A stretch of 64,000 nucleotides of DNA from Streptomyces sp. CB02009. Lineage in GTDB: Bacteria; Actinomycetota; Actinomycetes; Streptomycetales; Streptomycetaceae. A model generated the notes under the pieces. It was not told the origin of the DNA and did no database searches. It saw only the letters and a list, made by a program, of their open reading frames with translations. The position numbers and the translations under genes were made by a program. The stretch covers positions 310,001 through 374,000 of the forward strand of contig NZ_LIVV01000004.1 of the NCBI RefSeq assembly GCF_001905825.1, in the 5' to 3' direction. Of the stretch, positions 39,850 to 49,277 are shown piece by piece (position 1 is the stretch's first letter; the number at the start of each line of letters is the position of its first letter).

Positions 39850-41412
39850 GGTCACTCCCCCCCACCCGCCGACCTCGTCTCGCGGCTGGGCCGCTGGTCC
39901 GCCGGCCGCGGGCCCCTCTACCTGCTGCTCGCGGCGCGGCTGCGCCGCCTGGTCGACGAGGGCGCGCTGCCCCCGGGCACCCTGCTGCCGCCCGACCGGC
40001 GGCTCGCGAAGGACCTGGCCGTCGGCCGTACGACGGTGGTCGCGGCCTACGACACCCTGCGCCAGGAGGGGCGGCTCGTCCGGCGGCAGGGCAGCGGGAC
40101 CCGGGTCGCGCGCCCGGCGCTCGCGCCGGAGGCGCCCCGGGCGGGGGACGCGTCACAGGCGGGGGACGCGTCACGGGCGGGAGGCGCGCCCCGCGTGGCG
40201 GAGACGTCCAACCCGCTGTTCCTGCACCTCCTGGAGGCGCCGGACGACGTCATCCTGCTCAGCTGCGCCGCCCCCGCGGAGCCGCCGCCCGAGCTGGTGG
40301 ACGCGTACCGCTCGCTCGTCCTGCCGGGCGGCGATCTCGGCTACCACCCGGCCGGTCTCGGCGTCCTGCGGGAGGCGGTGGCCGCGCGGTACGCGGAGCG
40401 GGGCGTGCCGACCGGGCCCGGCCAGATCCTCGTCACCACCGGTGCGCAGCAGGGGCTTTCGCTGCTCGCCCGGCTGCTGCTCGCGCCGGGGGACGGGGTG
40501 CTGGTGGAGGCGCCGACGTATCCGGGGGCGCTCGACCTGTTCCGGGAGGCCGCCGCCGTGCCGCTGCCGGTGGCGGTCGGGCCGGACGGGGTCGACGTGG
40601 CGGAGGCGGTACGGGTGATGGAACGCCACCGTCCCGCCCTGGCCTACGTGGTGGCCCGCTTCCAGAACCCCACCGGCACGGTGCTCCCGCCGCTCGCCGG
40701 ACGCCGGCTCGTGGCGGCGGCGAACGCGCTGGGGGTGCCGCTCGTGGACGACGAGGTGCTCGACGACCTGGCGTTCGGCACCGCGCGGGAACCACGGCCC
40801 CTCTCCGCGTACGGCGAGGTGATCGCGGTCGGTTCGCTCAGCAAGGTCGTGTGGGGCGGGCTGCGGATCGGCTGGGTGCGCGGCCCGGCGCCGCTGATCG
40901 CCCGTCTCGCCCGGCTGAAGGCCCTGCACGACCTGGGCTGCGACGTGCCGTCCCAGCTGGTCGCGGCGCGGCTCCTCGCCGATTTCGCGCCCGTACGGGC
41001 CGCCCGGCTGCACGCCCTGCGCGCGGGTCACGCCCATCTGCGGGCCGAGCTCGCCCGACTGCTGCCGTCCTGGTCCTGCGCCCCGGCGACCGGTGGCCAG
41101 ACCCTCTGGGTGCGGCTCCCGCACGGCGACGGCGTCTCCTTCGCCCAGGTCGCCCTCCGGCACGGGGTGGCCGTCCTGCCGGGCGCGACGACCGACGCCC
41201 TCGGCGGCAGCGTCCGGCAGCTGCGGCTGCACTTCCTGCTGCCGCGGGAGGTGCTCACGGAGGCGGTGCGGAGACTGGCGGCGGCCTGGGCGGAGTACGG
41301 GCCCGCCCCGGCGGGAGCGCCGGGCGCGGACCCGGGGTCCGGAAGGGTCGGGGAGACGGGCGCGGAGACGGGCGTGCGACCGGGTGCGTCGCTTCAGGGC
41401 ATCACGCTCTGA
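39838..41412 (+). CDS. MocR family regulator (GntR HTH + aminotransferase-like domain)
   Basis: A 524-residue regulator. A GntR winged helix (about 20-85; LYLLLAARLRRLVDEGALPP ... VAAYDTLRQEGRLVRRQGSG) is followed by a linker with a 6-residue repeat and a fold-type I aminotransferase-like domain with the PLP lysine in VGSLSKVVWGGLRIGWVRG. MocR proteins sense PLP and amino-group ligands. The likely targets are itself and the divergent PLP enzyme. Confidence 0.92.
   Translation: MKPIGHSPPPADLVSRLGRWSAGRGPLYLLLAARLRRLVDEGALPPGTLLPPDRRLAKDLAVGRTTVVAAYDTLRQEGRLVRRQGSGTRVARPALAPEAPRAGDASQAGDASRAGGAPRVAETSNPLFLHLLEAPDDVILLSCAAPAEPPPELVDAYRSLVLPGGDLGYHPAGLGVLREAVAARYAERGVPTGPGQILVTTGAQQGLSLLARLLLAPGDGVLVEAPTYPGALDLFREAAAVPLPVAVGPDGVDVAEAVRVMERHRPALAYVVARFQNPTGTVLPPLAGRRLVAAANALGVPLVDDEVLDDLAFGTAREPRPLSAYGEVIAVGSLSKVVWGGLRIGWVRGPAPLIARLARLKALHDLGCDVPSQLVAARLLADFAPVRAARLHALRAGHAHLRAELARLLPSWSCAPATGGQTLWVRLPHGDGVSFAQVALRHGVAVLPGATTDALGGSVRQLRLHFLLPREVLTEAVRRLAAAWAEYGPAPAGAPGADPGSGRVGETGAETGVRPGASLQGITL
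40141..40194 (+). repeat. 18-bp in-frame repeats in the MocR linker
   Basis: GCGGGGGACGCGTCAC-type units at 40141-40158, 40159-40176 and (diverged) 40177-40194 encode AGDASQ-, AGDASR- and AGGAPR-like segments of the interdomain linker. Confidence 0.7.
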
Positions 41413-41513
41413 CCAGGGGGGAGGGATCCAGCCTTGCGTCTCGGGCCTCACCACGGAAACATACGATGCACCTGCAAAGTGATGATCATTCTTTCTCATG
41501 GGGGCGCAGCGGC

Positions 41514-41957
41514 ATGGGTTTTGACGAGGACTGGGCCGGCATACGGTCCGGCGCGACCGAACAGGCCCCCGTCGGAACGCGGTTGAACCAGCTCGACGGC
41601 GGTGGCGGAGGCGGGGGCACCTCCGGTGGGCCGCCCAGCCTCGCTACCGCACCCGCAAAGAAGAAGGCCGCGGCAAACACCATCGAGAACGAGCTGGAAC
41701 CGGACACGGCCAAGGCCGCCAAGGTCGCCGACGCCGCCACGACCGCCGCCGTCGGCGGCTTCGAGGGCTGGGCGACCGCGACGGGCCTGAAGACGGTCGA
41801 GACCACCTGGGACAGCCAGGTGAAGAACCTCCTCGCCCGCCTCGCCTCCGAGAAGACCGCCCTGCGGAGCACCGCGCTCACGTTCGGCCAGCAGGAGCTC
41901 GACAACCGGGCCCGTCTCGCCGGGGTCAGGCCGACCTCGCGCATCGAGCAGTACTGA
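41514..41957 (+). CDS. Small type VII-associated-like protein, hypothetical
   Basis: A 147-residue protein beginning MGFDEDWAGIRSGATEQ, a start typical of actinobacterial proteins encoded beside WXG100/ESX substrates. A Gly-rich linker (about 28-40) precedes a helical half (about 50-147) with heptad-like spacing. There is no signal peptide. ATG 41514 is chosen by homology of the N-terminus; an in-frame ATG at 41466 is possible. The next gene begins 14 bases downstream, so they are co-transcribed. Confidence 0.65.
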   Translation: MGFDEDWAGIRSGATEQAPVGTRLNQLDGGGGGGGTSGGPPSLATAPAKKKAAANTIENELEPDTAKAAKVADAATTAAVGGFEGWATATGLKTVETTWDSQVKNLLARLASEKTALRSTALTFGQQELDNRARLAGVRPTSRIEQY

Positions 41958-41971
41958 GGGGGCGGACGTAC

Positions 41972-43429
41972 ATGCTGACGTACTCCGAGATCATGACGAC
42001 CGACCTGGGCAAGCTGTCCACCACCGCCGACAAGTGGACGGAGATGGCGGGCGACCTGAAGAAGGTCGAGGAGCGCTACCGCGACAGCGTCGAGTCGCTG
42101 ACGACCTCCCAGGCCTGGCTCGGCGAGAGCGCCACCGTCGCGCAGACCAACTTCGCGGCCACCCGCTACGAGTACCAGGCCGCCCAGACCCAGGCGAAGG
42201 CCACCGCGACGGTGCTGCGCAACGCCCACGAGCAGTTCACCGAGCTGAAGAAGCAGCTGGAGAACGCCCGCGCCGACGCCGTCAAGGCCGGGATGAAGGT
42301 GTCCGAGCAGGGCAGGGTCGCCTACGACTACGACCGGCTCTCGGCGAGCGAGCGCAGCGCCCTGCACCACGACCCGGACGGCGCCAAGAGCGTGCGGGAG
42401 GCCGAGACGGCCTGGACCGAGCACCTCGACGGCTGCGTCAAGGCCTTCGACCTCGCCGACCAGGACCTGAAGAAGGACCTGGAGGCCCTGGTCAAGGACG
42501 GCTACGGCAACAAGAACGACGGCACCCTCGGCACCGGGTTCAACGGTGACGCGGGGAAGGTCGCCGCGGCCGACGACAAGGCCAAGGACGACCGGATGAA
42601 CCTGGCCTGGCTGAAGATGAAGGACGACGAGACGCTCGACGACTACGTCCAGCGGCTCCAGCGCGACGGCATCGCCAAGCTCACCGGCAACGAGAAACTG
42701 GCCGACCTGGTCGACAAGTTCACCAAGGGCACGATCACCGCCGGCGCCTTCGCCGGCGCCCTGACCGCGGCCGGCCTGTACTCGTACAAGCTGTCCAAGG
42801 CGATCCGGCCGCCGTTCGTCCACCCGACCGCGCCCGGCACGTTCCTGTCCAAGCACTTCAACATGCGGCTCGCGGGCGCGGCGCCCGGCAGCCTGCTCAC
42901 CAAGATCCCGCCGGGTCTCGCGACCGCGCTGACCGGCTCGGACGAGGCCGCCATGCTCGGCGGATTCATGCGCAACGGCGCCTTCTTCATGCCGACCGCC
43001 GCCGAGGCCAACCTCCTGAAGGTCGCGCAGAACGGCGGTCTCGCCAACGCAGCCAAGGCGGCCGGCGTGCTGCGCGGCGCCGGTGTCGTCGGCGGCGTCG
43101 CGGCCACCGCGTACGGCATCGCCAACCTCACCACGTACAACACGGACATGATCAAGGCCGACCCGGCGAAGTTCGCCTCGGACCTCACCGGAACGGCCTT
43201 CAGCGCCTCGATGACGGCCCTGACCGTCGCCCCGACCCCGGTCACCCTCGGCCTCGCCGTCGGCACCGGCGTGGCCTACGGCGCCGCGCTGATCTGGGAC
43301 AACCACGAGGCCATCGGGAAGGGTATCGAGCAGGCCGGGGACTGGATCGGCGACAAGGCGTCCGACGTGGGCTCCGACATCGCGAGCGGGGCGAAGAAGC
43401 TGGGCAGCGCCCTGAACCCCTTCGACTGA
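41972..43429 (+). CDS. WXG100-like N-terminus with toxin-like body; putative type VII substrate
   Basis: A 485-residue protein. The first 110 residues are a long helical hairpin (LGKLSTTADKWTEMAGDLKK ... SQAWLGESATVA), with a W-x-G-like SQAWLGES turn as in WXG100/LXG secretion domains. About 110-250 are helical and acidic. About 255-450 contain several Gly/Ala-rich hydrophobic segments. The C-terminus (IEQAGDWIGDKASDVGSDIA) is amphipathic. No catalytic motif is recognised. It could be an ESX-exported effector or a pore-forming or scaffold protein. No classical ESX genes are in the window. Confidence 0.65.
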   Translation: MLTYSEIMTTDLGKLSTTADKWTEMAGDLKKVEERYRDSVESLTTSQAWLGESATVAQTNFAATRYEYQAAQTQAKATATVLRNAHEQFTELKKQLENARADAVKAGMKVSEQGRVAYDYDRLSASERSALHHDPDGAKSVREAETAWTEHLDGCVKAFDLADQDLKKDLEALVKDGYGNKNDGTLGTGFNGDAGKVAAADDKAKDDRMNLAWLKMKDDETLDDYVQRLQRDGIAKLTGNEKLADLVDKFTKGTITAGAFAGALTAAGLYSYKLSKAIRPPFVHPTAPGTFLSKHFNMRLAGAAPGSLLTKIPPGLATALTGSDEAAMLGGFMRNGAFFMPTAAEANLLKVAQNGGLANAAKAAGVLRGAGVVGGVAATAYGIANLTTYNTDMIKADPAKFASDLTGTAFSASMTALTVAPTPVTLGLAVGTGVAYGAALIWDNHEAIGKGIEQAGDWIGDKASDVGSDIASGAKKLGSALNPFD

Positions 43430-43478
43430 CCCCGGCCGCGCGCCCCCGAGACCCCCCAGACCGAAGAGGAATCCGTTC

Positions 43479-44087
43479 ATGCACACCCAGGTCAGCCCGT
43501 TCGAACTCCAGGCGTGGAAGGAGGGGGACCGGCACCGCTACAGCGCCGGCTGGAAGGGGGTCTCCCCGGAGTTCGGCGAGATCACGCTGACGGCGCCGCT
43601 CCCCCGCACCAGCCCCGAGTCGCTCGTCTCGGAGGTGCGCGGCGGGCTGCTCCCCGTGGCCTCGTTCGAGGCCCGCGGGATGCACGCCGAGGGGCTCAAG
43701 CTGCCGACCCTGAACCGGTCCACGCTGCGGGTCGGCGACCGGATGGTGTACGTGGAGCGGAACCGGCTCGGCGCCACGCTCGCCCAGCGCGCCCTGACCA
43801 TGAAGTACGCGGGCGACCGGTACCGGCTCGCGGCGCTCGACAAGAACGCGTACGTCCTGACCCGCGAGCCCGACGACGAGGACCCGGGGGTCAGGATCAC
43901 CGTCCGCGAGTCGGGGCGCGGCAGGAACCGGCGGCTCTCCGTGCGGGCCGAGGGCCGCGCGGAGGGCGGGGACCTGGCCCTGGCCCTGATCTTCGCGGGC
44001 GTCGACCGGTCGGCCCTGACCCGGATCGGCGCGGTGAAGGCGGGCATCTCCCGCGTGACCCACTTCTGGACCGAGGCGGCGTACTGA
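43479..44087 (+). CDS. Hypothetical protein of the type VII-like cassette
   Basis: A 202-residue soluble protein, mostly beta by pattern, with no signal peptide. GAAGAGGAA precedes ATG 43479, 49 bases after the putative effector gene. No family was recognised. Its position directly downstream would suit an immunity protein or a chaperone; that is inference only. Confidence 0.6.
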   Translation: MHTQVSPFELQAWKEGDRHRYSAGWKGVSPEFGEITLTAPLPRTSPESLVSEVRGGLLPVASFEARGMHAEGLKLPTLNRSTLRVGDRMVYVERNRLGATLAQRALTMKYAGDRYRLAALDKNAYVLTREPDDEDPGVRITVRESGRGRNRRLSVRAEGRAEGGDLALALIFAGVDRSALTRIGAVKAGISRVTHFWTEAAY

Positions 44088-44246
44088 TTCCGGCCCGGGC
44101 GTGCTCCGCCGCCCGGCCCGGGGCCGCCTCCCTCACACCCACCGCCGCGCCCGTCCCACGGAGCGCACCCGCCGCGCCCGCCCTGCATGCCCCACCTGCC
44201 CTACCTGCCGCACCCGCCCTACCCGCCCTACCCGAGTGAGCGACAC

Positions 44247-45098
44247 ATGCCTTCCTTCGACGTGACCCGATCCCGTTTCCGGCTGGCCGACGACGAGGTC
44301 TTCGTCCTCGCCCAGCTGGCGACCGGTCAGCCGGTCCCGGAGTCCATGGCGCCCGCAGAGGCGCGGCTCCGGGACGCCGGGCTCATCAGCGCGGCAGGGG
44401 AGCTGTCCACGCTCCTGCTGCCCCTGCTGCAGACCCTCGTGAACCCCACCGTGATCCTCTCCCTGGAGGCGGGCGGCCGGCAGGGCACCCTGCACCACGG
44501 GCTGCTCATCGGCGAGGACCACGTCGTCTGCCACGAGACCTGGCCGGGCGAGGAGGAGGCGGTCTACCGGCTCGTCGAGCCGCGGACCGTGGTGTGGACG
44601 CTGGCCGACCTGATCGCCCTGCGCCAGTCCGACACGTCGGGCGCCGGCCCGGCCGGGGAGCAGGTCGTCGAGACGACCGTCGGCGTCCTCGAAGCGGGCC
44701 TCCAGGCCCAGGAGAAGGCCGCGTCGACGCCCGGCGCGGACGAGCGGCAGCTGGTCGTCGAGGCGCTGCGGGCCACCGGGGCGGCGGAGGGCACCGCCAC
44801 GCTGCTCGCACAGCTGATCGTGGAGGTGCGCTCCAGCTGGCGGATGACCGCGGCCTGGCAGGGCCACCAGGACGGGGAGGCCGGTGTACGGGCCCGCGTG
44901 GTCGCCGCCTGGGACTGCGGTCCGCTCGGCTACTGGCTGCGCGAGCTGCCCGCCGAGCCGGTGACCGAGGGCGAGGTGACGGCCGCCAGCCCGTTCCGGC
45001 TGCGCCGCGTCGCCCCGAAGCGGATCTGGCAGGAGCTGACCGGCCTGCTCCCGGACGAGTCGGAGATCGTCCGTCGCGAGGCCCCGCCGCAGGCGTAG
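44247..45098 (+). CDS. EspG-like ESX-associated protein (tentative)
   Basis: A 283-residue protein beginning FRLADDEVFVLAQLATGQPV. The pattern of a long helical start, a central beta region (VILSLEAGGRQGTLHHGLLI) and a later helical/beta half is that of EspG-type chaperones of ESX substrates, but the match is from pattern recognition only. ATG 44247 is preferred over 44187 because the region between encodes Pro/Tyr-rich, low-complexity residues. It closes the four-gene block. Confidence 0.55.
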   Translation: MPSFDVTRSRFRLADDEVFVLAQLATGQPVPESMAPAEARLRDAGLISAAGELSTLLLPLLQTLVNPTVILSLEAGGRQGTLHHGLLIGEDHVVCHETWPGEEEAVYRLVEPRTVVWTLADLIALRQSDTSGAGPAGEQVVETTVGVLEAGLQAQEKAASTPGADERQLVVEALRATGAAEGTATLLAQLIVEVRSSWRMTAAWQGHQDGEAGVRARVVAAWDCGPLGYWLRELPAEPVTEGEVTAASPFRLRRVAPKRIWQELTGLLPDESEIVRREAPPQA

Positions 45099-45175
45099 CG
45101 GGCCGCGCAGCGGAGCTCGTACGAGAGAAGGCATCGGCCTCACACCCGGCCCCTGCGCCGACGGGGGCCGGGTGG

Positions 45176-45265
45176 GCGACGGGGGCCGGGTCAGGAGCCG
45201 CCCGGGCGACCGAAGCCCGGTCCGGAGCCGTCCCCGCGACGGAGGCCGGGTCCGGAGCCGCCCGC
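45176..45265. repeat. Three tandem 30-bp imperfect repeats
   Basis: Units begin GCGAC at 45176, 45206 and 45236 and share GCCGGGTC-GGAGCCG-type cores. A degenerate fourth copy follows. They fill the gap between the EspG-like and nitrilase genes. Confidence 0.7.
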
Positions 45266-45302
45266 ACGACCGGAGCCGCCCGTGCGACCGGGCCCGGTGT
45301 GC

Positions 45303-46100
45303 TCAGGCGCGCTTCGGCGGTGCGACGCCCAGGACCCGGTCCTTCAGCGCCGGGAACTGCTCGCGGGTCGTCGTGACCTTCGCCGGGTCCAGGACCACCC
45401 GGAGGATCTCCTCGTCCGGGCCCGCCTCGGCGAGGGTCTCGCCCCAGGGGTCGACGACGATCGAGTGACCGGCCTGCTCCACACCCGCGTGCGTGCCCGC
45501 CGTACCGCAGGCGAGGACGTACGCCTGGTTCTCGACGGCGCGGGCCCGGGCGAACAGGCTCCAGTGGGCGCGGCGGCGGGCCGGCCAGCCGGCCGGGACG
45601 ACGAAGGCCTGCGCGCCCGCGTCGACGAGCCCGCGGAACAGCTCGGGGAAGCGCAGGTCGTAGCAGGTGCCGACGCCCACGGTGAGGTGCGGCAGGTCGA
45701 CGGTGACCAGGTCCTCCCCTGCGGCCATCATCACCGCCTCGCCCTTGTCGAAGCCGAAGCGGTGGATCTTGCGGTAGGACGCGGCGAGTTCGCCGTCGGG
45801 GGAGAGGACCAGCGAGGTGTTGTACAGCGCCCCGCCCTCCGCCTCGACGAAGGAACCGGCGTGCAGCCAGACCCCGGCGTCGCGCGCGGCGGCGGCCATC
45901 GCGCGGTGGGTGGGGCCGTTCAGCGGCTCGGACTCGGCGGCGTAGGACTCGTACGCGAAGGCCCCCACGGGCCACAGTTCCGGCAGGACGACCAGGTCGG
46001 CGCGGCCGGATTCCTCCCGTACGAGACGGGCCACCCGGGCCCGTCGGGCGTCGACCGGTTCGTCCGGGTCTACCGCGATCTGGATCAGCGAGGCGCGCAC
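45303..46100 (-). CDS. Carbon-nitrogen hydrolase (nitrilase superfamily)
   Basis: A 265-residue protein with the Glu-Lys-Cys triad: Glu in VVLPELWP (near 41), Lys in SYRKIHRFGFDKGE (near 110) and Cys in GTCYDLRFPEL (near 145). It is close to omega-amidase/Nit2-type enzymes that hydrolyse alpha-ketoglutaramate-like amides. GTG 46100 begins RASLIQIAV. It is divergent from the mycothiol enzyme gene. Confidence 0.9.
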   Translation of the reverse strand: MRASLIQIAVDPDEPVDARRARVARLVREESGRADLVVLPELWPVGAFAYESYAAESEPLNGPTHRAMAAAARDAGVWLHAGSFVEAEGGALYNTSLVLSPDGELAASYRKIHRFGFDKGEAVMMAAGEDLVTVDLPHLTVGVGTCYDLRFPELFRGLVDAGAQAFVVPAGWPARRRAHWSLFARARAVENQAYVLACGTAGTHAGVEQAGHSIVVDPWGETLAEAGPDEEILRVVLDPAKVTTTREQFPALKDRVLGVAPPKRA

Positions 46101-46255
46101 ACTACCACCGTCCTGGCATTCGAGCCGTCAACACCGGCCTACGATCGTCACACGAAAGCACTGCCGGGGTGCCTTCGGGCAGCGTAACTTAGCGTCCGAG
46201 CCTCCCACCCAGTCGTGTTTTCAGCCCGCGCACCGAAGAACCGCCGAGGGGTCCC

Positions 46256-47083
46256 GTGACCGTCCATCCCAGCCTCCAGAACTACGCCGACGCCTGGACC
46301 CACTCCATCGAGGCGATAGCCGAGCTGGTGCAGCCGCTCGTGGAGGGGGAGTGGAACCGGCCCACACCGTGCCCAGGCTGGTCGGTGCGGGACATCGTGT
46401 CGCATGTGATCGGCATGGAGACCGAGATGCTCGGCGACCCGCGCCCGATCCACTCGCTGCCGCGCGATCTCTACCACGTACGCAGCGACTTCGCGCGCTA
46501 CATGGAGGTCCAGGTCGACGTGCGGCGGCACCACACCGCGCCGGAGATGACCTCGGAGCTGGAGTACATCCTGATCCGCCGGGCCCGGCAGCTCCGCAAC
46601 GAGAACCGCTCCCCCGAGCACCTGATCCGCGCGCCCCTCGGCGCCGAGCAGTCCCTGGAACTGGCGTACCGGATGCGCGCCTTCGACGTGTGGGTGCACG
46701 AGCAGGACCTGCGGGTCGCGCTCGGCGTGCCGGGCAACCTGGACTCGGCGGGCGCCCATGTGACGCGCGACGTGCTCCTGGAGGCCCTGCCGAAGGTCAT
46801 CGCCAAGGACGCGGGCGCGCCCGCCTCTTCGGCCGTCGTGGTCGACGTCAGCGGCCCGCTGGAGTTCCTGCGGACGGTACGGGTCGACGCGGAGGGCCGG
46901 GGTTCCATCGACGGCGCGCCCTCGCTGGGCCCCGCGGTGACGCTCGCGACGGACTGGGAGACGTTCGTGCGCCTCGCCTGCGGCCGGGTCCGGCCGGCCG
47001 ATGTGGCCGACCGGGTCAAGACGGAGGGCGACGAGGCGCTGGCGCAGGCCATCCTCGACAACTTCGCGGTGACTCCTCGCTAG
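46256..47083 (+). CDS. Maleylpyruvate isomerase-like, mycothiol-dependent DinB-fold protein
   Basis: A 275-residue protein. The DinB-type four-helix N-terminal domain has EWNRPTPCPGWSVRDIVSHVIGMETE, with the metal-ligand His of the MDMPI family, and AFDVWVHEQDLR. A C-terminal sterol-carrier-like domain follows. Characterised members use mycothiol as cofactor in isomerisation or transfer, but the natural substrate here is unknown. The start is GTG 46256. Confidence 0.87.
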   Translation: MTVHPSLQNYADAWTHSIEAIAELVQPLVEGEWNRPTPCPGWSVRDIVSHVIGMETEMLGDPRPIHSLPRDLYHVRSDFARYMEVQVDVRRHHTAPEMTSELEYILIRRARQLRNENRSPEHLIRAPLGAEQSLELAYRMRAFDVWVHEQDLRVALGVPGNLDSAGAHVTRDVLLEALPKVIAKDAGAPASSAVVVDVSGPLEFLRTVRVDAEGRGSIDGAPSLGPAVTLATDWETFVRLACGRVRPADVADRVKTEGDEALAQAILDNFAVTPR

Positions 47084-47132
47084 TTCGCCCCGCGGCGGTC
47101 CGCGGGACGGTACGTCCTGGACGGGCGGACGC

Positions 47133-48449
47133 CTAGACCGGTACGTGCACGGCCTCCACCCTGCTGGCGACGAGCCGCTCCCGTTCCCTGCGGTGGGTAC
47201 GGGCCTTGAGGCGGAGGATCTGGACGACGCCCAGGGCCTCCAGGACGAAGACCGACGAGAACGCGATCCGGTAGTTGTCGCCGGTCGCGTCGAGCAGCAC
47301 GCCCACGGCGAGCAGCGTCGTCATCGAGGCCACGAAACCGCCCATGTTGACGATGCCGGACGCGGTGCCCTGACGCTCCGGCGGGTTCGCCGGGCGGGCG
47401 AAGTCGAAGCCGATCATCGAGGCCGGTCCGCAGGCACCGAGGACCAGGCAGAGGGTGACGAGCAGCCACATCGGGGCGTGGTCCCCGGGGTACGCGAGGG
47501 TGGTCGCCCACAGCAGCGCGGTCGCGGCGACCGTGCCGAGGGCGAGCGGGGCGCGGGCCGTGTGGTGACGGGCGATGATCTGCCCGTACGCGAGGCCGAC
47601 GACCATGTTCGACAGGACGACCAGGGTGAGCAGGGTCCCCGCGGTCGACCGGGACAGACCCTGTGCCTCGACCAGGTACGGCAGTCCCCACAGCAGCAGG
47701 AAGACCATCGCGGGGAACTGGGTGGTGAAGTGCACCCACATGCCGAGCCGCGTGCCGGGTTCCCGCCAGGACTCGGCGATCTGACGGCGCACGAAGGCGG
47801 CGCCCGCGTGGGTGGCGGGCTGCGGTGCGTAGCCCTCGGGGTGGTCCTTGAGGAAGAGCAGCAGCAGGACCAGGACGACGACACCGGCCAGGGAGCTGCC
47901 GACGAACGTGGTCGTCCAGCCGAGGCCGTGCAGGGCGCGGGCGATGAAGACGGTGGAGACCAGGTTGCCGGCCATGCCGAAGAGGGCGGCCACCTGCCCG
48001 ATGAGCGGGCCGCGGCGGGCCGGGAACCAGCGGCTGCCGAGCCGCAGGACGCTGATGAAGGTCATGGCGTCGCCGCAGCCGAGCAGCGCCCGGGAGGCGA
48101 GCGCGGTGCCGTACGAGGGCGAGAGCGCGAAGCCCAGCTGGCCGAGGGTGAAGAGGACGACGCCGAGGGCGAGGACCTTCTTGGTGCCGAGCCGGTCGAC
48201 CATGAGGCCGACGGGTATCTGCATGCCCGCGTAGACGAGCAGCTGGAGGATCGAGAAGGTGGAGAGCGCGGAGGCGTTGACGTCGAAGCGGTCGGCGGCG
48301 TCGAGTCCGGCGACCCCGAGGGACGTGCGGAAGATGACGGCGACGAAGTAGACGGCGACGCCGACGCCCCAGACGAGGGCGGCCCGGCGGCCGCCGGGCG
48401 GATCGCCGGGGAGGGTGACGGCGGAGCCGTAGCCGTTGCGGCCGCTCAT
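47133..48449 (-). CDS. MFS transporter
   Basis: A 438-residue transporter with about 12 membrane segments. The loop 2-3 motif is GLMVDRLGTKKVLALGV. The protein resembles anion/carbohydrate-cation type MFS members. Start ATG 48449 overlaps the stop of the upstream GntR gene (ATGA), so they form a coupled operon and the regulator probably responds to the transported compound. Confidence 0.88.
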   Translation of the reverse strand: MSGRNGYGSAVTLPGDPPGGRRAALVWGVGVAVYFVAVIFRTSLGVAGLDAADRFDVNASALSTFSILQLLVYAGMQIPVGLMVDRLGTKKVLALGVVLFTLGQLGFALSPSYGTALASRALLGCGDAMTFISVLRLGSRWFPARRGPLIGQVAALFGMAGNLVSTVFIARALHGLGWTTTFVGSSLAGVVVLVLLLLFLKDHPEGYAPQPATHAGAAFVRRQIAESWREPGTRLGMWVHFTTQFPAMVFLLLWGLPYLVEAQGLSRSTAGTLLTLVVLSNMVVGLAYGQIIARHHTARAPLALGTVAATALLWATTLAYPGDHAPMWLLVTLCLVLGACGPASMIGFDFARPANPPERQGTASGIVNMGGFVASMTTLLAVGVLLDATGDNYRIAFSSVFVLEALGVVQILRLKARTHRRERERLVASRVEAVHVPV

Positions 48450-49087
48450 CGGTCCTCGCCCCGGACCAGGACCTTGACCCAGCTGAGGTGCTGGCGGACG
48501 CAGTGCGCCGCGCCCTCGGCGTCGCCGGCTCTTATCCGGTCGAGGATCTCGGCGTGCTCGGTGATGTTCTTGGCGACGCGGTCGGGCTGGGACTGCATCA
48601 CGGCCACGCCCATCCGCAGCTGGCGGTCGCGGAGCTGGTCGTAGAGGCGGGAGAGGATCTGGTTGCCGGCGTGCTGCACGATCTCGGCGTGGAAGCACCG
48701 GTCGGTGACCGCCACCTCGGCGAGGTCCCCGGCCGCGGCGCGCAGCTTCTGCTCCTCCAGGAGCTCCTCGAGGCGCTCCACGAGCGAGGCGGGCGCGGGC
48801 ACGGCCCGGCGGACGGCGAACTCCTCGACGAGCAGCCGGGTCTCGACGACGTCGGCGATCTCCTGCGCGGAGACGGCGAGGACGAGGGCGCCCTTCTTCG
48901 GATAGAGCTTGAGCAGCCCTTCCATCTCCAGCTTGAGCAGCGCCTCACGGACCGGCGTCCGTGACACCCCCACGGCGAGGGCGAGTTCGCCCTCGGTGAG
49001 GAGGGTGCCCCCCTCGTAGCGCCGGTCGAGGACGGCCTGCTTGACGTGCATGTAGACACGGTCGGCTGCGGGGGGTGCGGATGCCAT
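48446..49087 (-). CDS. GntR/FCD family transcriptional regulator
   Basis: A 213-residue regulator: N-terminal winged helix (ELALAVGVSRTPVREALLKLEMEGLL) and a helical FCD effector domain (about 85-205) with the metal/ligand histidines in DRCFHAEIV and ENITEHAEIL-like context (KNITEHAEILDRI). It probably represses its own operon with the MFS transporter. A TTGTAT-type element lies just upstream of the start. Confidence 0.9.
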   Translation of the reverse strand: MASAPPAADRVYMHVKQAVLDRRYEGGTLLTEGELALAVGVSRTPVREALLKLEMEGLLKLYPKKGALVLAVSAQEIADVVETRLLVEEFAVRRAVPAPASLVERLEELLEEQKLRAAAGDLAEVAVTDRCFHAEIVQHAGNQILSRLYDQLRDRQLRMGVAVMQSQPDRVAKNITEHAEILDRIRAGDAEGAAHCVRQHLSWVKVLVRGEDR

Positions 49088-49277
49088 GCGTACAGCTTAG
49101 ATACAACAAGGGTGCAAGGGCAGCCGTGTCCACGATGCGGAATCGGCTGCGGTGCGGGCGGAGGAGCCCCGGCGTGAAGCGGGTCGGGCACGGGCGGCTT
49201 CGACGATCTCCCTCACCTTCCGCGGGGTGGACCACGCTCGTGGTGGCTGTGGCGCGCGCCAGTCGGTCACCACAGCG

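Noticed and set aside
44187..44246. Longer start for the EspG-like protein
   Set aside because: It adds only Pro/Tyr/His repeats and has no ribosome site.
45176..45265. 30-bp tandem repeats considered as a CRISPR array
   Set aside because: The copies are adjacent with no unique spacers, imperfect, and no cas genes are near.
49085..49110. GntR operator at TTGTATCTAA
   Set aside because: Only one half resembles the usual GntR site and the dyad is weak, so it is mentioned with the gene but not called as a site.
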